Source: Bacillota bacterium (GTDB taxonomy: Bacteria; Bacillota; Clostridia; Christensenellales; SZUA-584). From it: a stretch of DNA of 64,000 bases. Positions 18,297-27,698 of this stretch are shown piece by piece. Position 1 is the first letter of the stretch, and every line of letters starts with the position of its first letter. Under the pieces are notes generated by a model. It saw nothing but the letters and a program-made list of their open reading frames with translations. It was not told where the DNA came from and searched no databases. The stretch spans positions 62,001 to 126,000 of the forward strand of contig JAEYPO010000025.1 in the NCBI GenBank assembly GCA_023410595.1. Reading direction: 5' to 3'. A program made the position numbers and the translations under genes.

Positions 18297-19229
18297 ATGA
18301 GCAAGAAGAGGATCGTTATCGCGCTCGGAGGCAACGCGCTCGGCAAAACGCTGCACGAACAGATGGAGGCCATTCAGAAAACGAGCCGCTATATCGTCGC
18401 GCTCATAAAGGAAGGCCATGAGATAGTGCTGACGCACGGCAACGGCCCTCAGGTCGGCCTTGTAATGGACTGCTTTGACAGCTATAAGATTGACCATGAC
18501 ATAGACGCGTTCCCTATGTCGGTCTGCGTGAGCATAACGCAAGGGTACATAGGCTACGATCTTCAGAACGTCATGCGCGAGGAGATACTCAATCAGGGAC
18601 TGCACGTCCCCGTGTCTACTGTCATCACGCAGGTCATCGTAGATCCTGACGATCCGGCTTTTTCCGAGCCCACAAAGCCAATAGGGCTGTATCTTACAAA
18701 AGAACAAGTGGAAAACCGCAGCATCGCAGGCGAAACGTTTGTTGATTTCGGGGAAAAGGGATACCGTCAGGTAGTAGCCTCGCCTAAGCCTAGGCATATC
18801 GTCGAGTGGGAGACCATAAAGACGCTGCTCGAGGCGGGGCAGCTCGTCGTAGCGTGCGGCGGAGGCGGCATACCGGTCAAGCAGCAGGGCAACCACTTAA
18901 AAGGCGTGCAGGCCGTTGTCGATAAAGACCTCTCGAGCGCGCTGCTCGCGGGGCTAATACGCGCGGATTACCTGGTGATACTTACGGCCGTGGAAAAGGT
19001 AGCGCTGAATTACGGCAAGCCGAATGAAATATTGCTCGACAGAATGAATATTGACGAGGCGCGGAGGTATATGGCAGAGGGGCACTTCGGCAAAGGCTCC
19101 ATGCAGCCCAAGGTGGAGGCTGCCGTGCTCGCCGCCACGCAGAATCCTAAATGCAGGACTTTAATAACGTCCATAGAAAAGCTTGCGGACGGTTTTAAAG
19201 GGATTACGGGAACGGTCATTGAAAAGTAA
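18297..19229 (+). CDS. arcC: Carbamate kinase
   Basis: This 310-residue carbamate kinase would convert carbamoyl phosphate and ADP to ATP, carbon dioxide and ammonia. Family patterns include IALGGNALG, THGNGPQVGLVMD, CGGGGIPV and VVDKDLSSALLA, and the C-terminal GKGSMQPKVEAA. Length is typical. It starts 1 base after the ygeW stop, which suggests tight coupling: YgeW supplies carbamoyl phosphate and this kinase harvests ATP, the substrate-level energy step of the pathway. E. coli has the same arrangement with yqeA near ygeW. Confidence 0.96.
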   Translation: MSKKRIVIALGGNALGKTLHEQMEAIQKTSRYIVALIKEGHEIVLTHGNGPQVGLVMDCFDSYKIDHDIDAFPMSVCVSITQGYIGYDLQNVMREEILNQGLHVPVSTVITQVIVDPDDPAFSEPTKPIGLYLTKEQVENRSIAGETFVDFGEKGYRQVVASPKPRHIVEWETIKTLLEAGQLVVACGGGGIPVKQQGNHLKGVQAVVDKDLSSALLAGLIRADYLVILTAVEKVALNYGKPNEILLDRMNIDEARRYMAEGHFGKGSMQPKVEAAVLAATQNPKCRTLITSIEKLADGFKGITGTVIEK

Positions 19230-19264
19230 CGAATAGCTAATAAACGCGAATGGGGGTGCGGTCA

Positions 19265-20587
19265 ATGATCTGTATAGGAAACGGGACGCTGATAACGCGG
19301 GACGGAGGGGCCGTCATAGAAAACGGCTGCGTCGCCGTGGACGGCAACAAGATCGCTGACGTTGGTGCTACCGGCGTTCTGCGCGAGAAATACAAGGGAG
19401 CCGAATTCTACGACGCAAAAGGCAATATCATTATGCCCGGGTTTATAAACACACACGGGCATATATACAGCGCGCTTGCCCGCGGCATGACGCTTAAGGA
19501 TACCAAGCCGTCGCATTCTTTCAAAGACATACTTGAAAACCTGTGGTGGCGCATAGACAGGGGCCTTGATCTGCACGAGATAAAATACAGCGCGTACACG
19601 ACATATATAGACAGCATAAAAAACGGCGTCACTACGTTCTTCGACCATCACGCGAGCGCGGGGCGCGTAAGGGACAGCCTTTTTACCATAGCGGACGCAG
19701 CAAGGGAGCTCGGTGTCAGGACTTGTCTGTGCTACGAAGTATCCGACAGAGACGGCGAAGCGATAGCGGACGAGGGGATCGCGGAAAACGCCGCGTTTAT
19801 AGAATACTCGAATAAGCAGGGCGGCGATATGTTAAAAGGCCTTTTTGGGCTGCACGCATCGTTTACGCTCTCGGACAGTACGCTCGAAAAATGTGTGAGC
19901 GCTGCGGGCGGAGAGGGCTTTCACGTACACGTCGCCGAAGGAATAGAGGACTTAAAAGACAGTCAGAGCAAATACGGCAAGCGCGTTGTCGAGAGGCTTT
20001 CGGGCTTTGGCATACTCGGCAGCCGTTCCATAGCGGTGCACTGCATACATATCGATGAGCAAGAAATGGATATTCTCAGGCAAAATGATACTATAGTAGT
20101 GCACAATCCCGAATCCAATATGGGCAACGCCGTGGGGTATTCCGCGGCTGTAAGCATGCTAAAAAAGGGTATACTTACAGGCCTCGGCACAGACGGCTAC
20201 ACGACGGATATGCTCGAATCGCTTAAAGTAGCAAATATACTGCACAAGCACGAACTCCGCGACCCAAACGCCGCGTGGGCGGAAGCTCTGCAGATGCTGT
20301 TTGAAAACAATGCGGCAATATGCGGGCGGTTTTTCAGCAGCCCTGTCGGAGTAATAAAGAAGGGCGCGCTCGCGGACATAATCGTCGTGGACTACCAGGC
20401 GCCCACGCCTCTTGCAGCGTCGAATTACAATTCTCATATACTATTCGGCATTGCGGGCAGAAACGTCGTTTCAACGATGATAAACGGCAGGTTCGTAATG
20501 AAGGACAGGCAGCTTTTAACCGCCGACGAAGAGAGGATATACGCCGAGTCCCGCGAGACGGCGCGAAAGTTCTGGGAAAGAGTATAA
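19265..20587 (+). CDS. ssnA: SsnA, putative aminohydrolase
   Basis: This 440-residue amidohydrolase-superfamily protein belongs to the SsnA group found beside selenium-dependent molybdenum hydroxylases. It is expected to deaminate or hydrolyse a purine-derived ring. The metal site is seen in GFINTHGHIYSALARGM, FGLHASFTL, HVHVAEG and GLGTDGYTTDM. I chose the ATG at 19265 because GGGGGTG precedes it by about 6 bases and the sequence MICIGNGTLITRD matches the family start; the frame extends to an ATG at 19250. Two hairpin repeats follow before ygfK. Confidence 0.92.
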   Translation: MICIGNGTLITRDGGAVIENGCVAVDGNKIADVGATGVLREKYKGAEFYDAKGNIIMPGFINTHGHIYSALARGMTLKDTKPSHSFKDILENLWWRIDRGLDLHEIKYSAYTTYIDSIKNGVTTFFDHHASAGRVRDSLFTIADAARELGVRTCLCYEVSDRDGEAIADEGIAENAAFIEYSNKQGGDMLKGLFGLHASFTLSDSTLEKCVSAAGGEGFHVHVAEGIEDLKDSQSKYGKRVVERLSGFGILGSRSIAVHCIHIDEQEMDILRQNDTIVVHNPESNMGNAVGYSAAVSMLKKGILTGLGTDGYTTDMLESLKVANILHKHELRDPNAAWAEALQMLFENNAAICGRFFSSPVGVIKKGALADIIVVDYQAPTPLAASNYNSHILFGIAGRNVVSTMINGRFVMKDRQLLTADEERIYAESRETARKFWERV

Positions 20588-20595
20588 ATCGGGAT

Positions 20596-20620
20596 CCCCA
20601 AAAGCCGCAGGCTTTAGGGG
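20596..20620 (+). repeat. CGTGAG-family hairpin repeat with a GCA loop
   Basis: CCCCAAAAGCC and GGCTTTAGGGG face each other around GCA with one mismatch. It lies just after ssnA, 14 bases before a second copy. Confidence 0.75.
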
Positions 20621-20634
20621 AGGTATATCGGGGT

Positions 20635-20662
20635 CCCCATCAAGCCGTGAGACTTGATGGGG
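20635..20662 (+). repeat. CGTGAG-type hairpin repeat, perfect stem
   Basis: CCCCATCAAG and CTTGATGGGG form a perfect 10-bp stem around CCGTGAGA. Compared with the 6564 copy, two paired positions changed on both sides, keeping the pairing. It sits 21 bases before the ygfK start, next to its ribosome site. Confidence 0.95.
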
Positions 20663-20683
20663 TGATAAAAAGGAGCGTTGTGC

Positions 20684-23683
20684 GTGAGCGAGATAATGAC
20701 CCCCATACCGTTTGACCGGCTCATACGCTGGATGACGGAGGAGTACAAAACAAAAGGCAGCGTGTTCGGTATCAAAAAGGAGAAGTTCTATAAGAACCGC
20801 TCTGATAAGAGATACCGCATATTCGGCAGGGAATTGGGCAGCCCCTTAGGCGCGGCGGCAGGCCCCAGCACGCAGCTCGCACAGAATATAGTCGCGGGGT
20901 ATGTTTCAGGCTTGCGCTTTATGGAGCTGAAGACCGTGCAGACTATGGACGGGGAGGACATGCGCAAGTGTATTGCGCGTCCCTGCATCAACGCGCAGGA
21001 CGAAGGCTACAACGTCGAATGGTCTACGGAGCTCACGGTAAGTGAGGCGTTTGAGGAGTACGTTAAGGCATGGTTCGCGCTGCACGTTGCTGCCCGCGAG
21101 TTTGGTATAAGCGAGAAACCCGATTTTGTGTTCAACATGAGCGTCGGCTACACGTACGAAGGCATAACCTCAAAGAAGATTGACGATTATATCAGCGATA
21201 TGACGGACGCAAAGCATACGGCAATATTCAATGAGTGCAGGGAATATCTACTTTCGAATATTGACCTTTTCTCCAATATAGACAGGGAGTACGTAGAAGC
21301 GATAAGCGGCCGCATCTCTGAGTCCATCACGCTTTCCACGCTGCACGGCTGCCCTCCCGAAGAGATTGAAAGAATCGCGAACCACTTCCTTACGGTAAAA
21401 AAGCTGCATACATACGTAAAATGCAACCCGACGCTGCTGGGGTATGAATTCGTGCGCAGCATTTTAGACGACATGGGTTACGGTTATGTGTCGTTCGACC
21501 GCCGCCATTTTGACGCGGATTTGAAATTCCAAGATGCGGTCGCGCTCATAGGGCGGCTGCGCAAGACCGCCGCGGACTCCGGCCTCGACTTCGGCGTCAA
21601 GCTGACCAACACTTTCCCGGTGCAGATAAAGGAAGGAGAGCTGCCCGGCGAATTCATGTATATGTCGGGGCGAGCATTGTTCCCTTTAAGCATAAACGTG
21701 GCGCTGAAATTAAGCGAAGCGTTCCAGGGGTCGCTGCCTGTATCGTTCTCTGGCGGCGCGGATTATTTCAATATAGACGGCATAATAAAGACGGGCATAG
21801 CGCCCGTCACAGTGGCGACGACTATATTGAAGCCGGGCGGATACGCGCGCGCGAAACAGATGAGCGAAAAGGTAGAGCCGCTGACCGGCGAGTTTAAAGG
21901 AATTGACCTGCCTGCTCTTAAAAAACTCGCGGAACAGGTAACAGGCGATAAACACCATGTGAAATGGGCGAGGGAGGTAAGGTCAAGAAAGATAAGCGGC
22001 TCGCTGCCGCTGTTTGACTGCTTCACCGCGCCCTGCAGCGAGGGCGGGTGCCCCATACATCAGCAGATACCGCAGTATTTGGCGCTGGTGGCAAAAGGGG
22101 AATATGTAAAAGCGTTTGAGGTAATAGCCATAGACAACGCGCTGCCCGCCGTAACGTCGGAAATATGCAGCCACGCGTGCCAGACGAAGTGCACGCGAAT
22201 AGACTACGACGAGCCGTTAAAAATTCGGAGCGCCAAGAATATCGCCGTACGAAGCGCCCAGCGTGATTATATAGAGCGTATAAGGCAAACGCCGCTGCGT
22301 ACCGATAAGCGCGTCGCCGTAATAGGCGCAGGGCCCGCTGGGTTGTCGGCGGGGCTGTATCTCAGGCGCAACGGCGTAGCTGTTACAGTGCTTGAAAAAC
22401 TTAAGAAACCTTTTGGCATAGTGCAATGCGTCATACCAGCGTTCAGGGTAAACGGCGAAGCGCTCTGGCTGGACTACGATATGGCGGTAAAAACGGGCGT
22501 AGAATTCAAGTTCGGCGTCAATGAGAATTTTGACATAAAAGAGCTGAAACGGGAGTTTGACTTTGTCATAATTGCGACGGGCGCGTGGGCAACCGCCTGC
22601 CCCGTGAAAGAAGGCGCGGATAAACTGCTCGATGCGCTTACGTTCCTTGAGCAGTCAAAGCTAAGCGATTGTAAAGTCAAACTCGGCAAGCATGTCGCGG
22701 TAATAGGCGGAGGAGACGTCGCAATGGACTGCGCGCGCACCGCTAAACGCGCGCCCGGCGTGGAGAACGTAGACATAATATACCGCAGGACAAGGGAGTA
22801 TATGCCCTCTTCAAGAGAGGAGCAGGGGCTTGCGCTTGCCGACGGCGTAAAGTTTTCAGAGCTGCTGTCGCCTGTCAGCTACGACGGAAAGAACCTTGTC
22901 GCGGAGCGTATGGAGCTGGGTGAAAAGGCTGCCGACGGCCGAAGGACGTTCAAACCGGCGGGAAAGTTTGAAACGCTTGCGTACGATACTGTAATAAGCG
23001 CCGTGGGCGCAAAGCCCGACGCGTCAGCGCTGAAGCGGGGCGGGATTTGCATGACGGACGACACATACGCCGTGCTAAATGAGCACAATGAGACAAGCAT
23101 AGAGGGCGTGTATATCGCGGGCGATTGCAGCCGCGGCCCCGCGACGATAGTGCGTGCCATGGCGGACAGCAAAACAATAGCTATGGACATACTTAGTAGA
23201 CTCAGTCTCACAAACGATTTTAACAGAGCCGAAGCGGATATTGGCGCAGACGAGATATATTCGCGCAAAGCGGTGCTGTGCGAATGCAAAGAACCAAGCG
23301 GCGACGCCGCGCGGTGCTTAAGCTGCGGCAAAATTTGTGAGGTTTGCTGCGAGGTGTGCCCGAACAGGGCTAATATAAGCCTGCTCACGGGCGGAAAGCC
23401 GCAGATACTGCATATAGACGCTATGTGTAACGAGTGCGGCAACTGCGCCGTGCTCTGCCCGTATGAAGGGGCGCCGTACCGAGATAAAATAACGCTTTTC
23501 AACAGCAGGGAAGCGTTTTATAGCAGTCAAAACAAAGGCTTCGTTTTTCTTAATGACGGATTGATGCTTGTAAGGGACGAGCGGGGCAGCGAATACGAGT
23601 GCAGCGCGGAAGACGAAAAGCTGCCGCCAATGTTCGCGTCCGTAATAAGCGCCATACGGGACGAGTACCTGTATATATTATAG
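20684..23683 (+). CDS. ygfK: YgfK, flavin and iron-sulfur electron-transfer subunit
   Basis: This 999-residue protein is of the YgfK type, annotated as a putative selenate reductase subunit but genetically linked to purine breakdown. The N-terminal third resembles dihydroorotate dehydrogenase-like barrels. It is followed by a GltD-like region with cysteines in CFTAPCSEGGCPIHQQ and CSHACQTKCTR, an FAD site VAVIGAGPAGLSAG, an NAD(P) site VAVIGGGDVAMDCARTA, and C-terminal cysteine clusters CLSCGKICEVCCEVCP and CNECGNCAVLCP for 4Fe-4S centres. GTG at 20684 is preferred, 8 bases after AGGAG; a TTG at 20678 is too close. It probably passes electrons between pyridine nucleotide and the fused dehydrogenase encoded next, which has no FAD subunit. 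Confidence 0.94.
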   Translation: MSEIMTPIPFDRLIRWMTEEYKTKGSVFGIKKEKFYKNRSDKRYRIFGRELGSPLGAAAGPSTQLAQNIVAGYVSGLRFMELKTVQTMDGEDMRKCIARPCINAQDEGYNVEWSTELTVSEAFEEYVKAWFALHVAAREFGISEKPDFVFNMSVGYTYEGITSKKIDDYISDMTDAKHTAIFNECREYLLSNIDLFSNIDREYVEAISGRISESITLSTLHGCPPEEIERIANHFLTVKKLHTYVKCNPTLLGYEFVRSILDDMGYGYVSFDRRHFDADLKFQDAVALIGRLRKTAADSGLDFGVKLTNTFPVQIKEGELPGEFMYMSGRALFPLSINVALKLSEAFQGSLPVSFSGGADYFNIDGIIKTGIAPVTVATTILKPGGYARAKQMSEKVEPLTGEFKGIDLPALKKLAEQVTGDKHHVKWAREVRSRKISGSLPLFDCFTAPCSEGGCPIHQQIPQYLALVAKGEYVKAFEVIAIDNALPAVTSEICSHACQTKCTRIDYDEPLKIRSAKNIAVRSAQRDYIERIRQTPLRTDKRVAVIGAGPAGLSAGLYLRRNGVAVTVLEKLKKPFGIVQCVIPAFRVNGEALWLDYDMAVKTGVEFKFGVNENFDIKELKREFDFVIIATGAWATACPVKEGADKLLDALTFLEQSKLSDCKVKLGKHVAVIGGGDVAMDCARTAKRAPGVENVDIIYRRTREYMPSSREEQGLALADGVKFSELLSPVSYDGKNLVAERMELGEKAADGRRTFKPAGKFETLAYDTVISAVGAKPDASALKRGGICMTDDTYAVLNEHNETSIEGVYIAGDCSRGPATIVRAMADSKTIAMDILSRLSLTNDFNRAEADIGADEIYSRKAVLCECKEPSGDAARCLSCGKICEVCCEVCPNRANISLLTGGKPQILHIDAMCNECGNCAVLCPYEGAPYRDKITLFNSREAFYSSQNKGFVFLNDGLMLVRDERGSEYECSAEDEKLPPMFASVISAIRDEYLYIL

Positions 23684-23733
23684 TCGCATATGTCCCGCCA
23701 CAGACATGACGGGACGATTAAGGGGTGTAATAA

Positions 23734-26292
23734 ATGTCAAGATTCATACTGAACGGGAACTGGATTGAGACCGGCGCCGAAAAAAACCTGCTGTCGTTTT
23801 TAAGAGACGATATGGGGCTTAAGTCCGTAAAGGACGGCTGCAGCGAAGGCGTGTGCGGGGCGTGCAGCGTTCTCGTCGACGGTGTGTCGCGCCGGGCGTG
23901 CACTCAAAAAGTGCAAAAGCTGGACGGAAAGAGCGTGCTTACCGTAGAAGGCCTTTCAGAATATGAAAAGCAGGTATACGCGTATTGTTTTGCTAAGGCC
24001 GGAGCCGTACAGTGCGGGTTCTGCATACCCGGCATGGTCATAAGCGCTAAGGCGCTGCTCGACAAAAACAACGCACCGACAAGGGACGAGATTAAAAAAG
24101 CTCTTAACGGCAACATCTGCCGCTGCACCGGATATAAAAAGATATTCGAAGCCGTCGAAATGGCGGCGGAGTTTTTCCGTGGGAATAAACACGTACCGAC
24201 TTACAAGACGGAAGGCAGGATAGCGCAGGACGTGCCGCGCGTAGACGCCATGGAAAAGACGCTGGGCACAGGCGAGTACACGGACGATATCTCACTGCCG
24301 GGCATGGCGTATGCGAGCGCCGTACGCAGCGCGTACCCGCGCGCCGTGGTTGAAGACATAGACATATCAAAAGCAATCAAGCACCCCGACGCCGTCGCGA
24401 TAATCACGGCGGCTGACATACCGGGAAGCAATGTATCGGGTCATATTGTAAAGGACTGGGATACTCTCATACCAAAGGGAGGCACGACGCGGTATATAGG
24501 CGACGCTATAGTGCTTGTCGTTTCTGATAAAGAGGAAAGCCTTGAGGAAATAAAAGGCCTCGTTGATGTAATGTACACGCCGCTTGAGCCGGTAACGTCT
24601 CCGCGCATGGCTCTCGCCGAAGGCGCGCCGCTGATACATGAAAAGGGAAACGTATTGCGGCGGGACCGCGTAAAGCGCGGTGAAGGTGTGGATGCGGTAT
24701 TTGCCCGCTCAAAGTATGTAGTAAGCCACGTCTATAAAACGCCGCCGACCGAACACGCGTTTATGGAGCCGGAGTGCGCCGTCTGCGTTAACGAGGGCGG
24801 CAGCCTTACGCTTTATACCTCGGGACAGAGTGTATACGACGAACACCGCGAGATAACGCATATACTCGGCATAGCGCCCGAAAAGCTCCACGTCATAAGC
24901 AAATACGTGGGCGGAGGTTTTGGCGGCAAAGAAGACATGAGCGTGCAGCACTACGCTGCGCTTGCTTCTTATATAACGGGCAGGACGGTAAAGGCGAAAT
25001 TCAGCCGTCAGGAGAGCATAAACGTCCACCCAAAGCGCCATGCCACAGAGATAGAAATGACGACGGCGTGTGATGAAAACGGGCGTTTGACCGCGATGCG
25101 CGCCCGCCTCGTTTCCGACACTGGCGCTTACGCGTCGCTGGGCGGGCCGGTGATACAGCGCGCGTGCACTCACGCGGCCGGGCCTTATAAGTACGAAAGC
25201 GTAGACATCGAGGGAATGGCGGTTTACACGAACAACCCGCCGGGAGGAGCGTTCAGGGGATTTGGCGTAACGCAAAGCTGTTTCGCTACCGAGTGCAATT
25301 TAAACGAGCTTGCGGCGCTGGCTGGCATAACGCCTTGGGAAATACGGTTCCGCAACGCCATAGAGCCGGGCGAAGTGCTGCCCAACGGGCAGATAGCCGA
25401 TGATTCCGCGGCGTACAAGCAATGTCTGCTCGCGGTGAAGGACGCGTTTGAGAGCAGCCCGAACGCGGGCATAGCGGGCGCGTTTAAAAACAGCGGGTTG
25501 GGAGTGGCTGTACCCGACACGGGCAGGTGCATCGCTTCCGTGGAACAAGGGAAAGTGCATATACGCACTAGCGCCGCGTGCATGGGCCAAGGGTTCGCAA
25601 CGGTGGCGTTGCAGATAGCCTGCCATACGCTGGAGATTACCCCTGATTATGTGGAGGCTGAGCGCCCGGACACGCTGCGCACTCCCGATTCGGGTACGTC
25701 CACGGCTTCAAGGCAGACTGTGTTTTCGGGAGAAGCCGTACGGCGCGCCTGCGCGAAGTTAAAAGAAAAGCTAAACGGGGGAGACACGTTGGAGCAGCTT
25801 GAAGGCAGGGAATTTTACGGCGAGTTTACATGCTTAACCGATCCCATTGATACTGATAAGGAGCATCCATTCAGCCATCTGACTTACGGCTTCGGAGCGC
25901 AGGTCATAATACTGGACGAGGCAGGCAAAGTTATAAAAGTTGTAGCGGCCTATGACGTAGGGCAGGTAATAAATCCGAAAAGTGCGGAAGGCCAAGCGGA
26001 AGGCGGAATAGTGATGGGCTTAGGGTATGCCCTTACCGAGGATTATCCGCTCAAAGACTGCATCCCCCAGGCAAAATACGGGACATTGGGTCTGTGGCGC
26101 TCGTCTCAGATACCAGAGATGGAAGCGAAATTCGTATCGACGGATTATAAGTCGGACGTTTCATACGGCTCGAAGGGAATGGGCGAGATATCGGTCATAC
26201 CGACGGCTCCCGCTGTCGCGGGAGCGTATTTCAGATTGGACGGCAAGTTCCGTACCGAGCTGCCTTTAAGGGAAACCGCTTATAGAAAGTAG
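23734..26292 (+). CDS. xdh: Selenium-dependent xanthine dehydrogenase, fused Fe-S and Mo domains
   Basis: This 852-residue protein joins an N-terminal 2Fe-2S ferredoxin domain (CSEGVCGACSVLVDG), a second 2Fe-2S domain (CGFCIPG and CRCTGY) and a large molybdenum-cofactor domain. The latter has YVGGGFGGKED and the catalytic glutamate in SKGMGEISVIP. This layout, without an FAD domain, matches the selenium-dependent xanthine dehydrogenase group, which is thought to carry a labile selenium ligand on molybdenum and not selenocysteine. It would oxidise or reduce purines such as xanthine and urate. It follows ygfK by 50 bases, and YgfK is the likely electron partner. The exact substrate is inferred. 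Confidence 0.93.
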   Translation: MSRFILNGNWIETGAEKNLLSFLRDDMGLKSVKDGCSEGVCGACSVLVDGVSRRACTQKVQKLDGKSVLTVEGLSEYEKQVYAYCFAKAGAVQCGFCIPGMVISAKALLDKNNAPTRDEIKKALNGNICRCTGYKKIFEAVEMAAEFFRGNKHVPTYKTEGRIAQDVPRVDAMEKTLGTGEYTDDISLPGMAYASAVRSAYPRAVVEDIDISKAIKHPDAVAIITAADIPGSNVSGHIVKDWDTLIPKGGTTRYIGDAIVLVVSDKEESLEEIKGLVDVMYTPLEPVTSPRMALAEGAPLIHEKGNVLRRDRVKRGEGVDAVFARSKYVVSHVYKTPPTEHAFMEPECAVCVNEGGSLTLYTSGQSVYDEHREITHILGIAPEKLHVISKYVGGGFGGKEDMSVQHYAALASYITGRTVKAKFSRQESINVHPKRHATEIEMTTACDENGRLTAMRARLVSDTGAYASLGGPVIQRACTHAAGPYKYESVDIEGMAVYTNNPPGGAFRGFGVTQSCFATECNLNELAALAGITPWEIRFRNAIEPGEVLPNGQIADDSAAYKQCLLAVKDAFESSPNAGIAGAFKNSGLGVAVPDTGRCIASVEQGKVHIRTSAACMGQGFATVALQIACHTLEITPDYVEAERPDTLRTPDSGTSTASRQTVFSGEAVRRACAKLKEKLNGGDTLEQLEGREFYGEFTCLTDPIDTDKEHPFSHLTYGFGAQVIILDEAGKVIKVVAAYDVGQVINPKSAEGQAEGGIVMGLGYALTEDYPLKDCIPQAKYGTLGLWRSSQIPEMEAKFVSTDYKSDVSYGSKGMGEISVIPTAPAVAGAYFRLDGKFRTELPLRETAYRK

Positions 26293-26301
26293 GCGTTTAT
26301 T

Positions 26302-27672
26302 TTGGTAATCAAGAACGGTATCGTGGTCACGGAAGACGGCGCGAAAATACAGGACGTGCTTATTAAGGGCGGCATCATCGCCGAGGTCGGGGAAAACATT
26401 AACGACGCTGAAAGTATCGACGCCACGGGCAAGTACGTGCTGCCCGGCGGCATAGACGTTCATACGCATATGGACTTAGACGTCGGCATCGCCGTGGCGC
26501 AGGACGATTTCTATACGGGCACTGTGGCCGCTGCCTGCGGAGGGACGACGACTATAGTGGACCATACTGCGTTCGGCCCGAAAGGCTGCGGCCTTGGGCA
26601 TCAGATAAACCGTTATCACGAACTTGCGCGTGATAAAGCAGTCATAGACTACTCGTTTCACGGCGTAATACAGCATGTGGACGCGGACGTTCTTGACAAT
26701 ATGGAAACGCTCGCGGACGAGGGCGTAACGAGCTTTAAGATATACATGACGTATGATTACAGGATTGACGACGCCGGCATTTATGCCGTGCTGAAACGCG
26801 CAAAAGAGCTGGGCGTCATGATAGCCGTCCACCCGGAAAATGACGGAGTCGTCACCTCGAGACGCAGAGATATGGTAACGCAGGGCATGACCGCTCCTGT
26901 TTACCACGAGCGCAGCCGTCCCGTGGAATGCGAGGCCGAGGCAATAAACCGTGTGATGATGATATCAAAAACGGCGGGCGACGCGCCGCTTTATATCGTG
27001 CACCTTTCAGGCCATCTGGGCATGGAATACATCAAGCTGGCTAAGCGCCGCGGCCTTGCCAACGTATTCGTGGAGACATGTCCGCAGTATCTTATGCTGG
27101 ACGAATCGTACTACCTGCGCGGGGACGGTATAAAGTTTATACTTAGCCCGCCGCTCAGGGATAAAAGCAACAACGCGCTGCTGTGGGAAGATATACAAAA
27201 CGGACTAATAAACACCGTAGCGACCGACCACTGCCCGTTCGACTACACGCTTAAAGCGAGGCTGGGCGGCAGTGATTTCACGAAATGCCCCAACGGCCTG
27301 CCGGGCGTGGAGCTAAGGTACCCGCTCATGTTTTCGGAGGGCATGCTCAAACAGCGGATATCAGCAAACGAACTCGTTTCGCTGTGCGCCGCTAACCCTG
27401 CAAAGCTGTTCGGGCTGTATCCCAAAAAGGGCGTGATAAAGAAGGGCGGCGATGCGGATATTGTAATAATCGACCCAAGTAAAAAGCATATAATAGCGCA
27501 TGCCGACCTGCATGAAAACGTGGATTATACGCCGTATGAGGGCATGGAGCTTCTGTGCTCCGTCGATACGGTTTTATCCCGCGGGGAAGTTATAGTACGA
27601 GGCAATGAATATATTGGCGCTAAAGCAAGGGGACGATTTATAAAACGCAACAAACCAATATTGGATTTATGA
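26302..27672 (+). CDS. hydA: Dihydropyrimidinase / D-hydantoinase family enzyme (TTG start)
   Basis: This 456-residue amidohydrolase opens cyclic ureides. Family patterns are GGIDVHTHMD for the metal pair, SFKIYMTYDYRI with the carboxylated lysine, IAVHPEND, VETCPQYLMLD and TVATDHCPFDY. In this operon it probably opens a ring of a reduced or oxidised purine, as proposed for the related ygeZ of E. coli. The only suitable start is TTG at 26302, 9 bases after the xdh stop, with a weak ribosome site, so translation may depend on coupling. Alternative roles include pyrimidine breakdown, but no other pyrimidine genes are near. Confidence 0.93.
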   Translation: MVIKNGIVVTEDGAKIQDVLIKGGIIAEVGENINDAESIDATGKYVLPGGIDVHTHMDLDVGIAVAQDDFYTGTVAAACGGTTTIVDHTAFGPKGCGLGHQINRYHELARDKAVIDYSFHGVIQHVDADVLDNMETLADEGVTSFKIYMTYDYRIDDAGIYAVLKRAKELGVMIAVHPENDGVVTSRRRDMVTQGMTAPVYHERSRPVECEAEAINRVMMISKTAGDAPLYIVHLSGHLGMEYIKLAKRRGLANVFVETCPQYLMLDESYYLRGDGIKFILSPPLRDKSNNALLWEDIQNGLINTVATDHCPFDYTLKARLGGSDFTKCPNGLPGVELRYPLMFSEGMLKQRISANELVSLCAANPAKLFGLYPKKGVIKKGGDADIVIIDPSKKHIIAHADLHENVDYTPYEGMELLCSVDTVLSRGEVIVRGNEYIGAKARGRFIKRNKPILDL

Positions 27673-27698
27673 TCAATTAAGAAAAAGGAAGGATATAT

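Noticed and set aside
23734..26292. Selenocysteine in the selenium-dependent dehydrogenase.
   Set aside because: The frame has no internal TGA, and this enzyme group is thought to use a selenium ligand on molybdenum.
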